DNA of 64,000 nucleotides. Origin: Oscillospiraceae bacterium. GTDB taxonomy: Bacteria; Bacillota; Clostridia; Oscillospirales; Oscillospiraceae. The DNA lies in NCBI GenBank assembly GCA_017516065.1, contig JAFWDQ010000015.1:164307-228306 (forward strand), in the 5' to 3' direction. Shown one piece after another: positions 32,729-43,300 of the stretch (position 1 is its first letter; each line of letters opens with the position of its first letter). Under the pieces are notes generated by a model. The model was not told the DNA's origin, searched no databases, and saw nothing but the letters and a program-made list of their open reading frames with translations. The translations under genes and the position numbers were made by a program.

Positions 32729-33076
32729 ATGTATACGGTATTGGAGATCATCGTGGCGGCCCTTGCGGCCTTCGGACTGTGTGCCGCGGGCTGGCTGCTG
32801 TTCGGCCGGCTGCTGACGCCGGTGGGCGCCTGCTGCAGCGCGCCGGTCTTCGCCGTGATCCGGGCCCGGGGCGACGGCGAGGGCCTGGAGCAGACGGTGG
32901 ACGGCCTTCTGTGGCTGGCAAACGGCGGCTGGGTGACGCTGCGGATCATCCTGCTGGACGACGGCCTCACGGAGGCGGGCCGGTGCCGGGCCCTGCGCCT
33001 GGTGGAACGGGGCCCCCGGATCGCGTACTGTCCGCCTGAATCCGTCATGGAGGCCATTGCTGCGCTGGAACGGTAG
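32729..33076 (+). CDS. Small membrane protein of unknown function
   Basis: A 115-residue protein with one N-terminal membrane segment (about residues 6-28) and a cytoplasmic part, with conserved-looking cysteines (ACCSAP). ATG 32729 is preceded by GGGGGTG. It sits 24 bases upstream of the RecD2-like helicase gene, in the same direction, and may be co-transcribed. The longer frame starting at 32642 crosses a hairpin upstream and lacks a ribosome site. Confidence 0.65.
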   Translation: MYTVLEIIVAALAAFGLCAAGWLLFGRLLTPVGACCSAPVFAVIRARGDGEGLEQTVDGLLWLANGGWVTLRIILLDDGLTEAGRCRALRLVERGPRIAYCPPESVMEAIAALER

Positions 33077-33099
33077 TTTTTTACGAAGGAGGGAGAGAA

Positions 33100-35310
33100 A
33101 TGGACCAGGACCTGATGACCATCGAGGGCGAGCTGGAGAGCCGCCTGTTTCAGAATGAGGACAACGGCTACGCCGTGGTGCGGGTCGCCCTGGAGGACGG
33201 GGAGAGCTGTACCGCCGTAGGCTGCATCCCCTGCGCCACGCCGGGAGAACGTCTGACGATGGTGGGCAAGTGGACCGTCCATCCCTCCTATGGAGAGCAG
33301 TTTGCCGCCGAGCGGGTGGAGCGCTTCCTGCCGGATACGGAGGACGCTCTGCTGGCCTGGCTGTCCTCCGGTGCCCTGAAGGGCGTGGGGACCGCCACGG
33401 CCCGGCGGCTGGTGGCCGCCTTCGGCACGGACGTATTCCGGGTGATCCAGGAGGAGCCGGAGCGTCTGGCGAGGATGCGGGGCATCACCGAGGAAAAGGC
33501 CCTGTCCCTCCGGGACAGTCTGCACTATCAGCTCAGCCTGCGGCGTCTGCTGGCCTTTCTGGGCCAGTATGAGCTGGCGCTGCCGGTGAGCGTCCGCCTG
33601 CTGCGGCGCTTCGGCGACGAGGCCCTGTCCGTGGTGGAGCGGGACCCCTACCTGCTGACGGAGGAGGACCTGGGGGTGGATTTCTCCAAGGCCGACGCCA
33701 TCGCCATCGACCTGGGCGTCCCGGCGGACGACCCGGTCCGGGTCGAGGCCGGCGTCCGCTTCGAGCTGCGGCACAATCTGCGGCAGGGCCAGGTCTTTCT
33801 GCCCCGGGGCAAGCTAATCGACGCCTCCCGCCGTCTGCTGGACATGGATGCCGACACCGTGGAGCGGGCTCTGGACGCCCTGCTGGCCAGGGGCGAGGTC
33901 ATCGGCCAGACCCTTGCCGGGGAGGACGCCTGCTATCTCGGCGAGCTGTATCGGCAGGAGAAGGAAACGGCGGACCGCCTGCGGCGGATGTGCGCCGCCG
34001 TTCCGGACCGGCGGGTGGCCGACCCGGAGCGCCTGCTGCGGCAGATGGAACTGGAGAGCGGCATTACCTACGACGAAGGCCAGCGGCAGGCGGTACTGGG
34101 CGCCGCGGAGCACAGCGTCTATCTGATCACCGGCGGCCCCGGCACGGGCAAGACCACGGCCATCCGGGCCATTCTGGCCCTCTTCGGCGCCATGGGGCTG
34201 GATACCCTGCTGGCGGCCCCCACCGGCCGTGCCGCCAAGCGCATGAGCGAGCTGTGTCAGGCCCCGGCCCAGACCATCCACCGGATGCTGGAGGCAAAAT
34301 TTGAAAACGGACGGCCCGCCTTCGAGCGGCGGGCGGGCAATCCTCTGAAGACCGACGCGGTCATCGTGGACGAGATGTCCATGGTGGATCTGCCTCTGTT
34401 CCACGCCCTGCTGGAGGCGCTTCCGCCCCACTGCCGGCTGGTACTGGTGGGGGACAGGCATCAGCTGCCCTCCGTGGGGCCCGGCTGTGTGCTGGACCAC
34501 CTGCTCCGCAGCGGCTGTATCCCGGCAACGGAGCTGACGGAGATCTTCCGCCAGTCCGGGGACAGCGCCATCATTCTGGCCGCCCACGCCATCAATCGCG
34601 GGGAGACGCCGCGGTTTTCCAACGCCCGAGACACCGACGCCTTTCTGCTGCGGTCCCGGACGCCGGAGGAGGGCGCGGCTCTGGTGGAGCAGCTGTGCAG
34701 GACCCGATTGCCCGACAACATGGGCATCCCCGCCGACGAGATCCAGGTCCTGACCCCCACCCACCGGGGACTTCTGGGCACCCGGAGCCTGAATCAGTGT
34801 CTGCAGGAGGCCCTCAATCCCCCGGCGGAGGAAAAGGCGGAGTACGTCACAGCCCACGGTGTGTTCCGGGTGGAGGACCGGGTGATGCAGGTGCGCAACA
34901 ACTACGACCTGCTCTGGCTCACCGACGACGGCACGGTGGGAGCCGGCGTCTTCAACGGCGACGTGGGCCGGATCCTGGCCATCGAGGGCGACGGCCCGGA
35001 GGCCGTGCTGACCATCCGCTTCGACGACCGGACGGCGGAGTATCCCGCGGCCCTGCTGGCGGATCTGGAGCTGGCCTACGCCATGACGGTCCACAAGTCT
35101 CAGGGCAGTGAGTACCGGGCTGTGATTCTGGCGCTGGAGGACGTGCCCCCGGCTCTGCGGACCCGGGGCGTGCTCTACACCGCCGTGACCCGCGCCCGGG
35201 AGCTGCTGATCATCGTCGGAGATCCTGCCATTCTGGACCAGATGGTCCATAACGACAGGCCCCTGCGCCGTTACAGCGGCCTGCGCTGGCGGCTGGTCCA
35301 CGAGGAATGA
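33100..35310 (+). CDS. ATP-dependent DNA helicase RecD2-like
   Basis: A 736-residue superfamily 1B helicase of the RecD2 type. N-terminal OB-like and helical parts precede the Walker A GGPGTGKTT near residue 345 and the Walker B VDEMSMVD near 423. Later helicase motifs include LVGDRHQLPSVGPG near 448 and the C-terminal motif AYAMTVHKSQGSEY near 660. It works on DNA ends or lagging strands in replication and repair. It overlaps comF by 4 bases (ATGA), so the two are coupled. Confidence 0.95.
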   Translation: MDQDLMTIEGELESRLFQNEDNGYAVVRVALEDGESCTAVGCIPCATPGERLTMVGKWTVHPSYGEQFAAERVERFLPDTEDALLAWLSSGALKGVGTATARRLVAAFGTDVFRVIQEEPERLARMRGITEEKALSLRDSLHYQLSLRRLLAFLGQYELALPVSVRLLRRFGDEALSVVERDPYLLTEEDLGVDFSKADAIAIDLGVPADDPVRVEAGVRFELRHNLRQGQVFLPRGKLIDASRRLLDMDADTVERALDALLARGEVIGQTLAGEDACYLGELYRQEKETADRLRRMCAAVPDRRVADPERLLRQMELESGITYDEGQRQAVLGAAEHSVYLITGGPGTGKTTAIRAILALFGAMGLDTLLAAPTGRAAKRMSELCQAPAQTIHRMLEAKFENGRPAFERRAGNPLKTDAVIVDEMSMVDLPLFHALLEALPPHCRLVLVGDRHQLPSVGPGCVLDHLLRSGCIPATELTEIFRQSGDSAIILAAHAINRGETPRFSNARDTDAFLLRSRTPEEGAALVEQLCRTRLPDNMGIPADEIQVLTPTHRGLLGTRSLNQCLQEALNPPAEEKAEYVTAHGVFRVEDRVMQVRNNYDLLWLTDDGTVGAGVFNGDVGRILAIEGDGPEAVLTIRFDDRTAEYPAALLADLELAYAMTVHKSQGSEYRAVILALEDVPPALRTRGVLYTAVTRARELLIIVGDPAILDQMVHNDRPLRRYSGLRWRLVHEE

Positions 35311-35969
35311 GCCGGGGCAGAGGCTGGCTGAACAGGCTGGCAGACCTGTTCTTCCCGCCGAAATGCGTTTTCTGCCGCCGTCTCCTCCGGGAGGGGGAGA
35401 CCGGGTTCTGCCGCGGCTGCCGGCAGAAGCTGCCATGGGCCGACGATCCCGTTTTCCACGGCCCCTTTTTCGACGCCGGCGTCGCACCTCTGCGCTATGA
35501 AGCCATGGCCAGAGATTCCCTTCTGCGCTACAAATTCGGAGGCATGTACCGCTATGCCGATGTATACGGCGCCCTGCTGGCGGTGTCGATCGCCGCGGAG
35601 CTGGAGGGCCCCTTCGACTTCGTCACCTGGGTCCCCGTCTCCCGAAAGCGGAAGCGCCGCCGGGGCTACGATCAGGCGCAGCTTCTGGCCGCCGCTGCGG
35701 CGGAGCGGCTGGGCCTGCCTCTGCGCGGGGTGCTGGAAAAGACGATCCACACGCCGCCCCAGTCCGGCCTGCAGGAGGCGGATCAGCGCCGGGCCAACGT
35801 CCTGGGGGCATATCGGGCCACAGAGGACCTCACTGGCTGCCGGATCCTGCTCATTGACGACGTGGTCACCACCGGCGCGACGCTCTCCGAGTGTGCCGGC
35901 GTCCTCCGGCAGTCCGGCGCCGCCGACGTCTCCTGCGCGGCACTGCTGCAGACGGTGCGGGGAAAATAG
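35307..35969 (+). CDS. comF: ComF family phosphoribosyltransferase-like protein
   Basis: A 220-residue ComF-type protein. The N-terminal zinc finger is CVFCRRLL...CRGC (about residues 16-40), and the PRPP-binding motif LLIDDVVTTGATLSE is near 183-197. In competent bacteria ComF works in DNA uptake; the biochemical function is not fixed. It overlaps the recD2-like gene by 4 bases. The sequence after its stop is the remnant of a mobile element. Confidence 0.93.
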   Translation: MSRGRGWLNRLADLFFPPKCVFCRRLLREGETGFCRGCRQKLPWADDPVFHGPFFDAGVAPLRYEAMARDSLLRYKFGGMYRYADVYGALLAVSIAAELEGPFDFVTWVPVSRKRKRRRGYDQAQLLAAAAAERLGLPLRGVLEKTIHTPPQSGLQEADQRRANVLGAYRATEDLTGCRILLIDDVVTTGATLSECAGVLRQSGAADVSCAALLQTVRGK

Positions 35970-37739
35970 GACGTCATCAGCGCAGGCAGGAGGCTCTGAC
36001 AGAATCCACCGACACACAGGAGACGGAGCCTGCCGCCGCCAGCCGGGACCCCTTTGCCCGCACCAAGCTGCCTGACGCGAGAACAGAAAACGCCGCCACT
36101 GAGGGCGGCGAGGAAGTGCGGTATAGCAGGAAACAAGACGTACTTGCACTGCAAGACGTGGACTGGATGGATGACTTTTCTTCTATTAAGCAAGAACTTG
36201 AAAAGCATGCAGACGAAATCAACGCTATGGAACCTGTGGCCGTAGTGGAATATAGTCCCATGACAAAAAAGCAGGTGAAAGATCTCACCGTTGAACAGCT
36301 TGGCAAGGTTGGCGGTGGGCGCATGATACGCAACGGTATCAGCTTTGACTTTGAAGCTGGAATTGGCACCGTCTTAGCACACGCAAGCGAACACAGAGAA
36401 TATGCAGCTATACTTGCGTCTCCTTATGTCGCAAAGTACGGGAAGCGGATTGCTGGTCACAGAAACCACAAGAAAAAAGGCAATCCCACGCTGACGTATG
36501 CCGCGCCTGTGGTCATCAACGGGGAAACTGTCAATGTTGGAGCGGCCATATTGTTCACGGCCGATGGGCGTTCTCACGCTGTGAATGTCGGGCTTCAGAG
36601 CGGTGGTGCATTCCGTATAAAAATGACGAAAGCACCTCAGGGATTTCGCAGTCGTGTTTACCAATACGGTAAAGGGACGGCTCTGCCCACAACAGGTGCT
36701 TTCGATAGTAAAGTACCACACACTGCCGCTGAAAGTCAAGAAGAAAATTCTGCCACGCCCATTGAACAGGAGATCACATCCGAAGATACAAGCCTCAATC
36801 AGATCCCTGCGTTGTTCAAACATGATGACGTTCAATTCGGTAAGACAAACGTCGATATCGGCGGCGGGAAATAAGCTGACCGTTCTGGTCGAAATGACCA
36901 TCAATGGCAAACAAGCCATCGTTCCCATCAACATCGGCGGGGCAGGTACCGCCAACGGCTATACCATTGATTCTAATCTCGCTACCACATTCCACGGAAA
37001 CCAGGATGCCATCAACAGGTTGGTAGAAGCCATCGAGACGGACAGTGACGAGCACTGCGCGGTCTATTACATAAACAAAAACAAGGCCATCGCAGCTCTC
37101 AGGTTGGCTGGGAATCCAATACCCAGGCAGCTGAGTCACCTTGACGGCCTCACCCATAAGATAACAGATCCAGGATCACCTGTCAAGATGCGATTTAAAG
37201 ACCAAACGGAAACAGGCCAGTTTAAACGGTGGTTTAAAGGCAGCGTTGTCGTCGATGAAAACGGGGAGCCGTTGGCGGTATATCACGGCACGTCTGAACG
37301 CTTTACCGTATTTGACCCGACAAAGGGCAGGGCGAACATGGACATTCAGGGTATGTTCTTCAGTCCGTGGGAGATCGACGCAGGCGGGTACGGGGAAAAT
37401 GTGGGCGCTTACTATTTGAGCATCAAGAAACCTGCCGACGAAGCGACGGCATACAAGGCACTCAACCGTTTCAAAGGGCAGAACAATGCCGGAGTCAAGG
37501 CGAGAGAATACCTGATCTCACAGGGGTATGACGGCGTTTACAATGGCTACGATGAGTACATTGCGTTTTATCCTGAGCAGATCAAATCCGCCACAGACAA
37601 CATCGGAACCTTCGACACGGAAGACCCGGACACCCGCTACTCCCGCCCCGGTGTGCGTGAAGCACTGGACGAATTGATCGACGAGTACGGCGCTATCCCA
37701 CCCGGCCAGAATCCCGCAAGAGACGTGCAGACGGCGTAA
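35970..37739 (+). pseudogene. C-terminal remnant of a polyvalent protein with ART-like domain
   Basis: A fragment of a large protein of the kind carried by phages and conjugative elements. The first frame (to 36874) holds an acidic linker, EEVRYSRKQDV, and a domain with a conserved HRNHKKKGNP motif; a similar domain follows after a frame change (KLTVLVEMTINGKQAIVPIN). The last 160 residues, from VYHGTSERFTVFDPTKG to FYPEQIKSATDN, and the EDPDTRYSR end box resemble ADP-ribosyltransferase-like (ART-PolyVal) domains. No start codon fits the left end. A one-base insertion in AAA near 36870 joins the two frames. Base composition is lower in GC than its neighbours, which fits a foreign origin. It ends 106 bases before an mreB-like gene. 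Confidence 0.75.
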
Positions 37740-37779
37740 AAATAGACAATCCTTATATTGACAATAAATGGTAATAACT

Positions 37780-37828
37780 GTAAAATATAAACCGACGGCT
37801 CTGGCGGAGCTGTCGGTTTATATTTTAC
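37780..37828. terminator. Long perfect hairpin at the right end of the remnant
   Basis: A 17-bp perfect stem (37780-37796 with 37812-37828), AT-rich at the base, with a further GC stem in the loop. It could be a terminator of the remnant or an element end. Confidence 0.6.
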
Positions 37829-37844
37829 ATGGGGAAGTGAGCCT

Positions 37845-38882
37845 ATGAGAAAGCGGCACGGGTGGAGCCGGGATATCGGGGTCGATCTGGGGACGGCCTC
37901 CATTCTGATCTACGTCAGAGGAAAGGGGATCGTGCTCCGGGAGCCGTCGGTGGCGGCGGTGGATCGGGAGACGGGAAAGCTCCTGACGGTGGGCAGGGAG
38001 GCCCGGCAGATGCTGGGCAGGACCCCGGAGAACATCGTGGCGGTGCGCCCCCTCCGGGAGGGCGTCATCTCCGACTGTGAGATGACGGAGAAGATGCTCC
38101 GGGAGCTGTTGCGGCAGGTCCGCCGGAGGGGGATGCTGAAGCCCCGGGTGGTGATCTGCGTGCCCTCCGGCGTCTCGGAGGTAGAGGCCCGGGCCGTGGT
38201 GGAAGCCGGGACCCGGGCGGGCGCCCGGCAGGTCTTTCTCATCGAGGAGCCGGTGGCTGCGGCCATGGGGGCGGGGATCGACATCGCGGGGCCTGACGGC
38301 CGCATGGTGGTGGATATCGGCGGCGGCACCAGCGATGTGGCGGTGCTCTCCCTGTCCGGTGTGGTGGAGTCTGCCTCCGTCAAGGTGGCGGGGGACCGGT
38401 TCAACGAGGCACTCATCCGGTATATCCGCCGCGAATACGGTGTTCTCATCGGTGAGCGCACGGCGGAGGAGATAAAGCGGACCATCGGCGGCGTCTGTCC
38501 CCGGCCGGAGGAGCTGCGGATGGAGATCCGGGGCCGCAGTCTTTCCGACGGTCTGCCGCGGAGCGTCACCGTCACCGACCGGGAGCTGGTCGAGCCCCTG
38601 ACGGAGGTGGGGGAGCAGATCATAGAGACGATCACGGGCGTACTGGAGCGGACGCCGCCGGAGCTGGCGGCGGATGTGGCGGCCAACGGCATCGTCATGA
38701 CCGGCGGCGGGAGCCTTTTGTGGGGCATCGACGAGCTGGTGACCCGGCGCACGGGCATCGAGACCCGGGTGGCGGACGACGCCGTGTCCTGCGTGGCCTG
38801 CGGCACGGGCATGTGCCTGGATAAGCTGTCCGGTATGCGGGCGGGGACTCTCCACCGCCCGGACCGGCGTCAGAGGGCATAA
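37845..38882 (+). CDS. mreB: Rod shape-determining protein MreB/Mbl family
   Basis: A 345-residue actin-like ATPase of the MreB/Mbl family, which organises cell-wall synthesis along the length of the cell. DIGVDLGTASILIYV near residue 10 is the phosphate-1 loop, IEEPVAAAMGAGID near 133 and VVDIGGGTSDVAVLS near 152 are phosphate-2, and TGGGSLLWGI near 288 is the adenosine loop. Length is right. GGGGAAGTGAG lies before the ATG. It stands alone and is not beside mreC or mreD here, so mbl or mreBH paralogues are possible. Confidence 0.93.
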   Translation: MRKRHGWSRDIGVDLGTASILIYVRGKGIVLREPSVAAVDRETGKLLTVGREARQMLGRTPENIVAVRPLREGVISDCEMTEKMLRELLRQVRRRGMLKPRVVICVPSGVSEVEARAVVEAGTRAGARQVFLIEEPVAAAMGAGIDIAGPDGRMVVDIGGGTSDVAVLSLSGVVESASVKVAGDRFNEALIRYIRREYGVLIGERTAEEIKRTIGGVCPRPEELRMEIRGRSLSDGLPRSVTVTDRELVEPLTEVGEQIIETITGVLERTPPELAADVAANGIVMTGGGSLLWGIDELVTRRTGIETRVADDAVSCVACGTGMCLDKLSGMRAGTLHRPDRRQRA

Positions 38883-38884
38883 AA

Positions 38885-38917
38885 AACGCCCCGGACCGGG
38901 AGAACCGGACCGGGGCG
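38885..38917. terminator. Bidirectional terminator
   Basis: A 13-bp stem with one mismatch (38887-38899 with 38905-38917) between convergent genes; the minus strand has a T-run after it. Confidence 0.75.
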
Positions 38918-38935
38918 ATGAGGTGCGGAGTCTGG

Positions 38936-39910
38936 TCAGTGCATGGCGGCGGTGATAATGGCCATCCGATAGATCTCATCGGCGCAGCAGCCCCGGGAGA
39001 GGTCGTTGATGGGGGCGTTGATGCCCTGCAGGATGGGGCCGTAGGCGCTGAACCCGCCGAGACGCTGTGCGATCTTGTAGCCGATATTGCCGGCGTCGAT
39101 GTTGGGGAAGATAAAGACATTGGCCTCGCCCGCCACATGGGAGCCCTTGCACTTGGTGCAGGCAACCACCGGGGAGACGGCGGCGTCGAACTGCAGCTCA
39201 CCGTCGATATCCAGCTCCGGGGCGGCGTGCTGGGCCTTTGCGCAGGCCAGTCGGACCAGATCCACCGTGGGTCCCTTGCCGGAGCCGTGGGTGGAGTAAC
39301 TCAGGAAGGCGATCTTGGGTTCGATACCGAACTGCTTTGCCGTCTCGGCGGTCTCGATGGCGATCTCAGCCAGTTCGTCCTCGTTGGGGGCGATATTGAT
39401 GGCGCAGTCGGCCATGGCGATGCACTCTTCGGAGCCGTCGTCACAGGGCCGGACCAGGATGAAGACGGAGGAAACGATGGAGTGACCGGGCTTTGTCTTG
39501 ATCAGCTGCAGAGCCGGCCGGACCGTATCGGCGGTGGAGTAAGTAGCGCCGCCCAGCAGGCAGTCGGCGATGCCCATCTTCACCAGCATGGTGCCGAAGT
39601 AATTGCTCTTGGTCAGGGCGGAGCGGCACTGGGCCAGGGTCATCTTTCCCTTGCGCAGCTTGAACATGGCGTCCACCATTTCCGACATCTGGGGATAGGT
39701 GGCCGGATTGAGGATCGTACACTTGGAGATGTCGAAATTATGCTCGGCGGCAACGGTTTTCATCTGCTCCTCGTCTCCGGTGAGGATCACGGACATGAGG
39801 TCCTCGGCAGTCAGCCGGGCTGCAGCCTCCAGCACCCGGGGATCCGGTCCGTCGGCGAGAACGATACGGCGGGGATTTGCACGAAGCGTCTCGATGAGTT
39901 GATCGAACAT
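38936..39910 (-). CDS. pta: Phosphate acetyltransferase
   Basis: A 324-residue Pta of the short form, exchanging acetyl-CoA and acetyl phosphate in acetate production and use. Conserved segments are ADGPDPRVLEAA near 20, MGIADCLLGGATYSTADTVRPALQ near 110, and STHGSGKGP near 210. ATG 39910 has AGGAGGG 8 bases upstream; an in-frame ATG at 39958 lacks one. An acetate kinase is not in the window. Confidence 0.96.
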   Translation of the reverse strand: MFDQLIETLRANPRRIVLADGPDPRVLEAAARLTAEDLMSVILTGDEEQMKTVAAEHNFDISKCTILNPATYPQMSEMVDAMFKLRKGKMTLAQCRSALTKSNYFGTMLVKMGIADCLLGGATYSTADTVRPALQLIKTKPGHSIVSSVFILVRPCDDGSEECIAMADCAINIAPNEDELAEIAIETAETAKQFGIEPKIAFLSYSTHGSGKGPTVDLVRLACAKAQHAAPELDIDGELQFDAAVSPVVACTKCKGSHVAGEANVFIFPNIDAGNIGYKIAQRLGGFSAYGPILQGINAPINDLSRGCCADEIYRMAIITAAMH

Positions 39911-40053
39911 AGTGATGCCCTCCTGTATATGGATAGAGTGTAAGTGGGGTCGTTTCACGAGGCTTCTTTTTCCACCTCTCTATTGTACGCCCTTTTTTTC
40001 TCCGGCACAATGCCCCAAAGGCGCTGAAATGAAAAAATTTTTTCTGAATTTGC

Positions 40054-40082
40054 TTGCAATCCCGGAAAATGTGTGTTATATT
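40054..40082 (+). promoter_or_regulatory. Promoter for tRNA-Arg
   Basis: TTGCAA (40054-40059), 17-bp spacer, TATATT (40077-40082). Between pta and this site (39911-40053) I see nothing else. Confidence 0.75.
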
Positions 40083-40125
40083 TATTGAGCTGTCCAGATA
40101 GCGCCGCTGCTGCGGACAGAAATGT

Positions 40126-40202
40126 GCGCCTGTAGCTCAGCCGGATAGAGTGACTGGCTACGAACCAGTAGGTCGGGGGTTCGAATCCCTTCAGGCGTGC
40201 CA
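40126..40202 (+). tRNA. tRNA-Arg (ACG anticodon)
   Basis: A complete cloverleaf with an encoded CCA. The acceptor stem GCGCCTG pairs with CAGGCGT, the D arm has GCTC, the anticodon loop CTACGAA has ACG at 34-36, and the T loop is GGTTCGAATCC. The anticodon reads CGN arginine codons after A34 is changed to inosine. Confidence 0.96.
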
Positions 40203-40242
40203 CGTCGGAACAAGCACCTGTTGCTTGTTCCGACGTTTTTTT
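40203..40242 (+). terminator. Terminator of tRNA-Arg
   Basis: A perfect 14-bp stem (40203-40216 with 40222-40235) followed by seven T. Confidence 0.92.
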
Positions 40243-40376
40243 ATGCCGCAGTCCGGATCGATTGCCCTGGAAGAAACTCTCTGAAATCATTGGCGCATCC
40301 CCGTCGCCGTGGGTATAAATCCTCATGCCCGGGGGAAAATCTCGGTATGACCCTATATAAAACGGGAGGGAGTACC

Positions 40377-43300
40377 GTGGAGGAAGAGACGAGAGCCCTG
40401 ACGGAGGAGGAGCTGACCGCCCTGGCGGTCCGGCTGGCGGAGAGACCCACCCTGCTGCGGCGGAGAAAACCGAAGCAGCTGCGCCAGAGCGCGGAGATGT
40501 GCCTGCGCCGGATCCGGACCTGCTGCCGTCTGACAGCGGACCGGGCCGCCCGGGGAGAGACCGTGCCCCCGGCAGCGGAGTGGCTGCTGGACAACTGGTA
40601 TCTGGCCCAGCGGGAGGCAAAAGAGAGCCTCCTGGCGCTGAAGGGTGCGGGCCCCGTGGCCTGGGTGCAGGCGGAGGAGCGCCCCGTGCCCCGGGCCTAT
40701 CTGCTGGCGGCGGGACTGGTGCGAGGCGGGGAGAACGCCGTCTGTCAGGAGCGGATCCTGCTCTTCCTGCGGGCCGTGCAGGAAGCGGAGCCCCTGACGG
40801 AGCGGGAGCTCTGGCTTTTCCTGCCCCTGCTCCGTCTGGCCCTGACGGAGGCCATCGCCGGACTGTGCGGCCCGCTGTCGGCGGGGGAGACCGGGGCGGA
40901 GCTGGACCGACGGATGGCCGACGCTTTCACGGCGCTGCGGCTGCTGTCCACCATGGACCTGGGACAGGAGCTGGAGCGCGTCAGCTGCCTGGAAAACCTG
41001 TTCCGCCGGGACCCGGCGGGGATCTACCCCCGCATGGCGGAGGAGACCCGGAGCCGGTACCGCCATGAGACGGCGCGGCTGGCCGAGCGGCGCCGGATTT
41101 CCGAGCGTGAGGCGGGGGAGAGGATCCTGCAGCTGGCCCGGGAGTCGGAGGAAGCGTGTCACGTGGGCAGCTGGATCTTCACCCGCCCTCTGGGCGGCGC
41201 GCCCCGCAGACGTCGGGGCGTCTGCTATCTGGGGGGCATCCTGCTGGCCACGCTGTTTCTGACGCTGCTGGCGGGATTTTTGCTGCGCAGCCCGATTCCG
41301 GCTCTGCTGCTGCTGATCCCCGTCTCGGATATCGTGAAGAATGCGGCGGATTTCCTCTCCGTGCATATCGTGCCGCCCCGCTTTGTGCCCCGGATGGCGC
41401 TGGAGGATGGGATCCCGCCCCAGGGGCGGACCCTCTGCGTTGTGACGGCGCTCCTCACCGACGACGGCCGGGAGCTGACGGACCGGCTGGAGCAGTACCG
41501 GCTGGCGAACCGGGACGCGGGGCCGGAGCTGCTGCTGGGATTGCTGGCAGACCTGCCGGACAGCCGGAAACCCATTGGGGAGCCGGAGCGGCGTCAAGTG
41601 GAGGCCTGCGCCGCACGGATCGAGGCCCTCAACCGCCGCTGCGGCGGCGGTTTTTTCCTGTTTTTCCGACAGCCGGTCTTTCAGGACCGGGACGGGCGCT
41701 ACATTGGCTGGGAGCGCAAGCGGGGCGCCCTGCTGGAGCTGGCCCGATACCTGCGGCGGCGGCAGAGCGGCATACAGGTCCTGGCCGGGAATGCCGGGGC
41801 GCTGAACGATGTCCGCTATCTGCTGACGCTGGACGCGGACACGGAGCTGACGGTGGGAGCGGCCCGGGAGCTGACCGGGGCCATGCTGCACCCCCTCAAC
41901 CGTCCCCGGGTGGACCGCCGCCGCCGGGTGGTGACGGAGGGCTACGGCCTTCTGCAGCCCCGGATCTCCGTGTCGCTGGAGGCCGCCGGAGGCAGCGCCT
42001 TTGCCCGGATCTTCGCCGGGCGCGGCGGCATCGACCCCTATGGCGGCGTGTGCAGCGACGTGTTCTGCGATCTGTTCGATCAGGGCAGCTATACCGGAAA
42101 GGGCATTTTAGACGTGGACGCGTTTCTCGCCTGCCTGGACGGCCGCCTGCCGGAGAACCGGGTCCTCTCCCATGATCTGCTGGAGGGGTCCTATCTTCAC
42201 ACGGGGCTCCTCAGCGACGTGGAGCTGACGGACGGCTATCCGGCCAGGGTGACGGCCTGGTACCGCCGCCTGCACCGCTGGGTCCGGGGCGACTGGCAGA
42301 TTTTTTCCTGGCTGCTGCCCCGGGTGCCCGACGGCCAGGGCGGCCGGGAAAGGAATCCTCTGCCGCGGCTCTGCCGCTGGAAGATATTCGACAATCTCCG
42401 CCGCAGTCTCGTACCGGTGCTGATCCTTGCCGTACTGCTGCTGGGCCTGTTCCTCCGGGGCCGGATCTTTGCCGCGGCGGCAATCGTCGCCGTGGTCTGC
42501 GCTCTGTCCCAGCTGCTGCTGTCCGGGGCGGCCATGGCGGCGGGGAGGCACAGACGGGAACGGTATCACTCCTCCATCGCGGCGGGCTTTCGCGGCGCGG
42601 CGGCCCGGACGGCGGTGGAGCTTCTTCTGCTGCCCTGTCACGGCTGGGTGTGCCTGTCGGCCCTGCTCACCGCCCTGTGGCGGATGCTGGTCAGCCACCG
42701 CAATCTGCTGGCCTGGGTGACGTCCCTGCAGGCGGAGAGAAAGAAAAACGGCCCTCTGGTCACCTGGCTCCGTCTCTGGCCGGCTGCCGCAGCCGGCCTT
42801 GCCGTGCTGCTGTTTTCCCCGTGGCCCGCGGCCCGGGCGGTGGGGATCCTCTGGTTTTTCACGCCTCTGCTTGCCTGGTGGCTGAGTCGGCCCGATGGGG
42901 AGATCAAAGCTCTGTCAATGGGGGACAGGGCCCTGCTGCTCCACGAGGCGGCGCTGATCTGGCGCTATTTTGACGATTTTCTCCGTCCGGAGGACCACTG
43001 GCTGCCCCCGGACAACTGGCAGGAGCACCCCGCTGTGGGCCTGGCCCGGCGGACGTCTCCCACGAATATCGGCATGGCCCTGCTGTGCGTGCTGGCGGCG
43101 GCGGATCTGGACCTGCTCCCCGGGGAGCGGGCGCTGACCCTGCTGGGGCACATACTGGATACCGTCGAGGCCCTGCCCAAGTGGCAGGGACACCTGTACA
43201 ACTGGTATGACACCGTCACGGCCCGTCCCCTGACGCCCCGGTACGTCTCCACGGTGGACAGCGGCAATCTCTGCGGCTGCCTCATTGCCTTGGCGGCGGG

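Noticed and set aside
40126..40376. Integration site at tRNA-Arg for a mobile element.
   Set aside because: No duplicated tRNA 3' end, integrase or composition change follows; the next gene is separated by the tRNA's own terminator.
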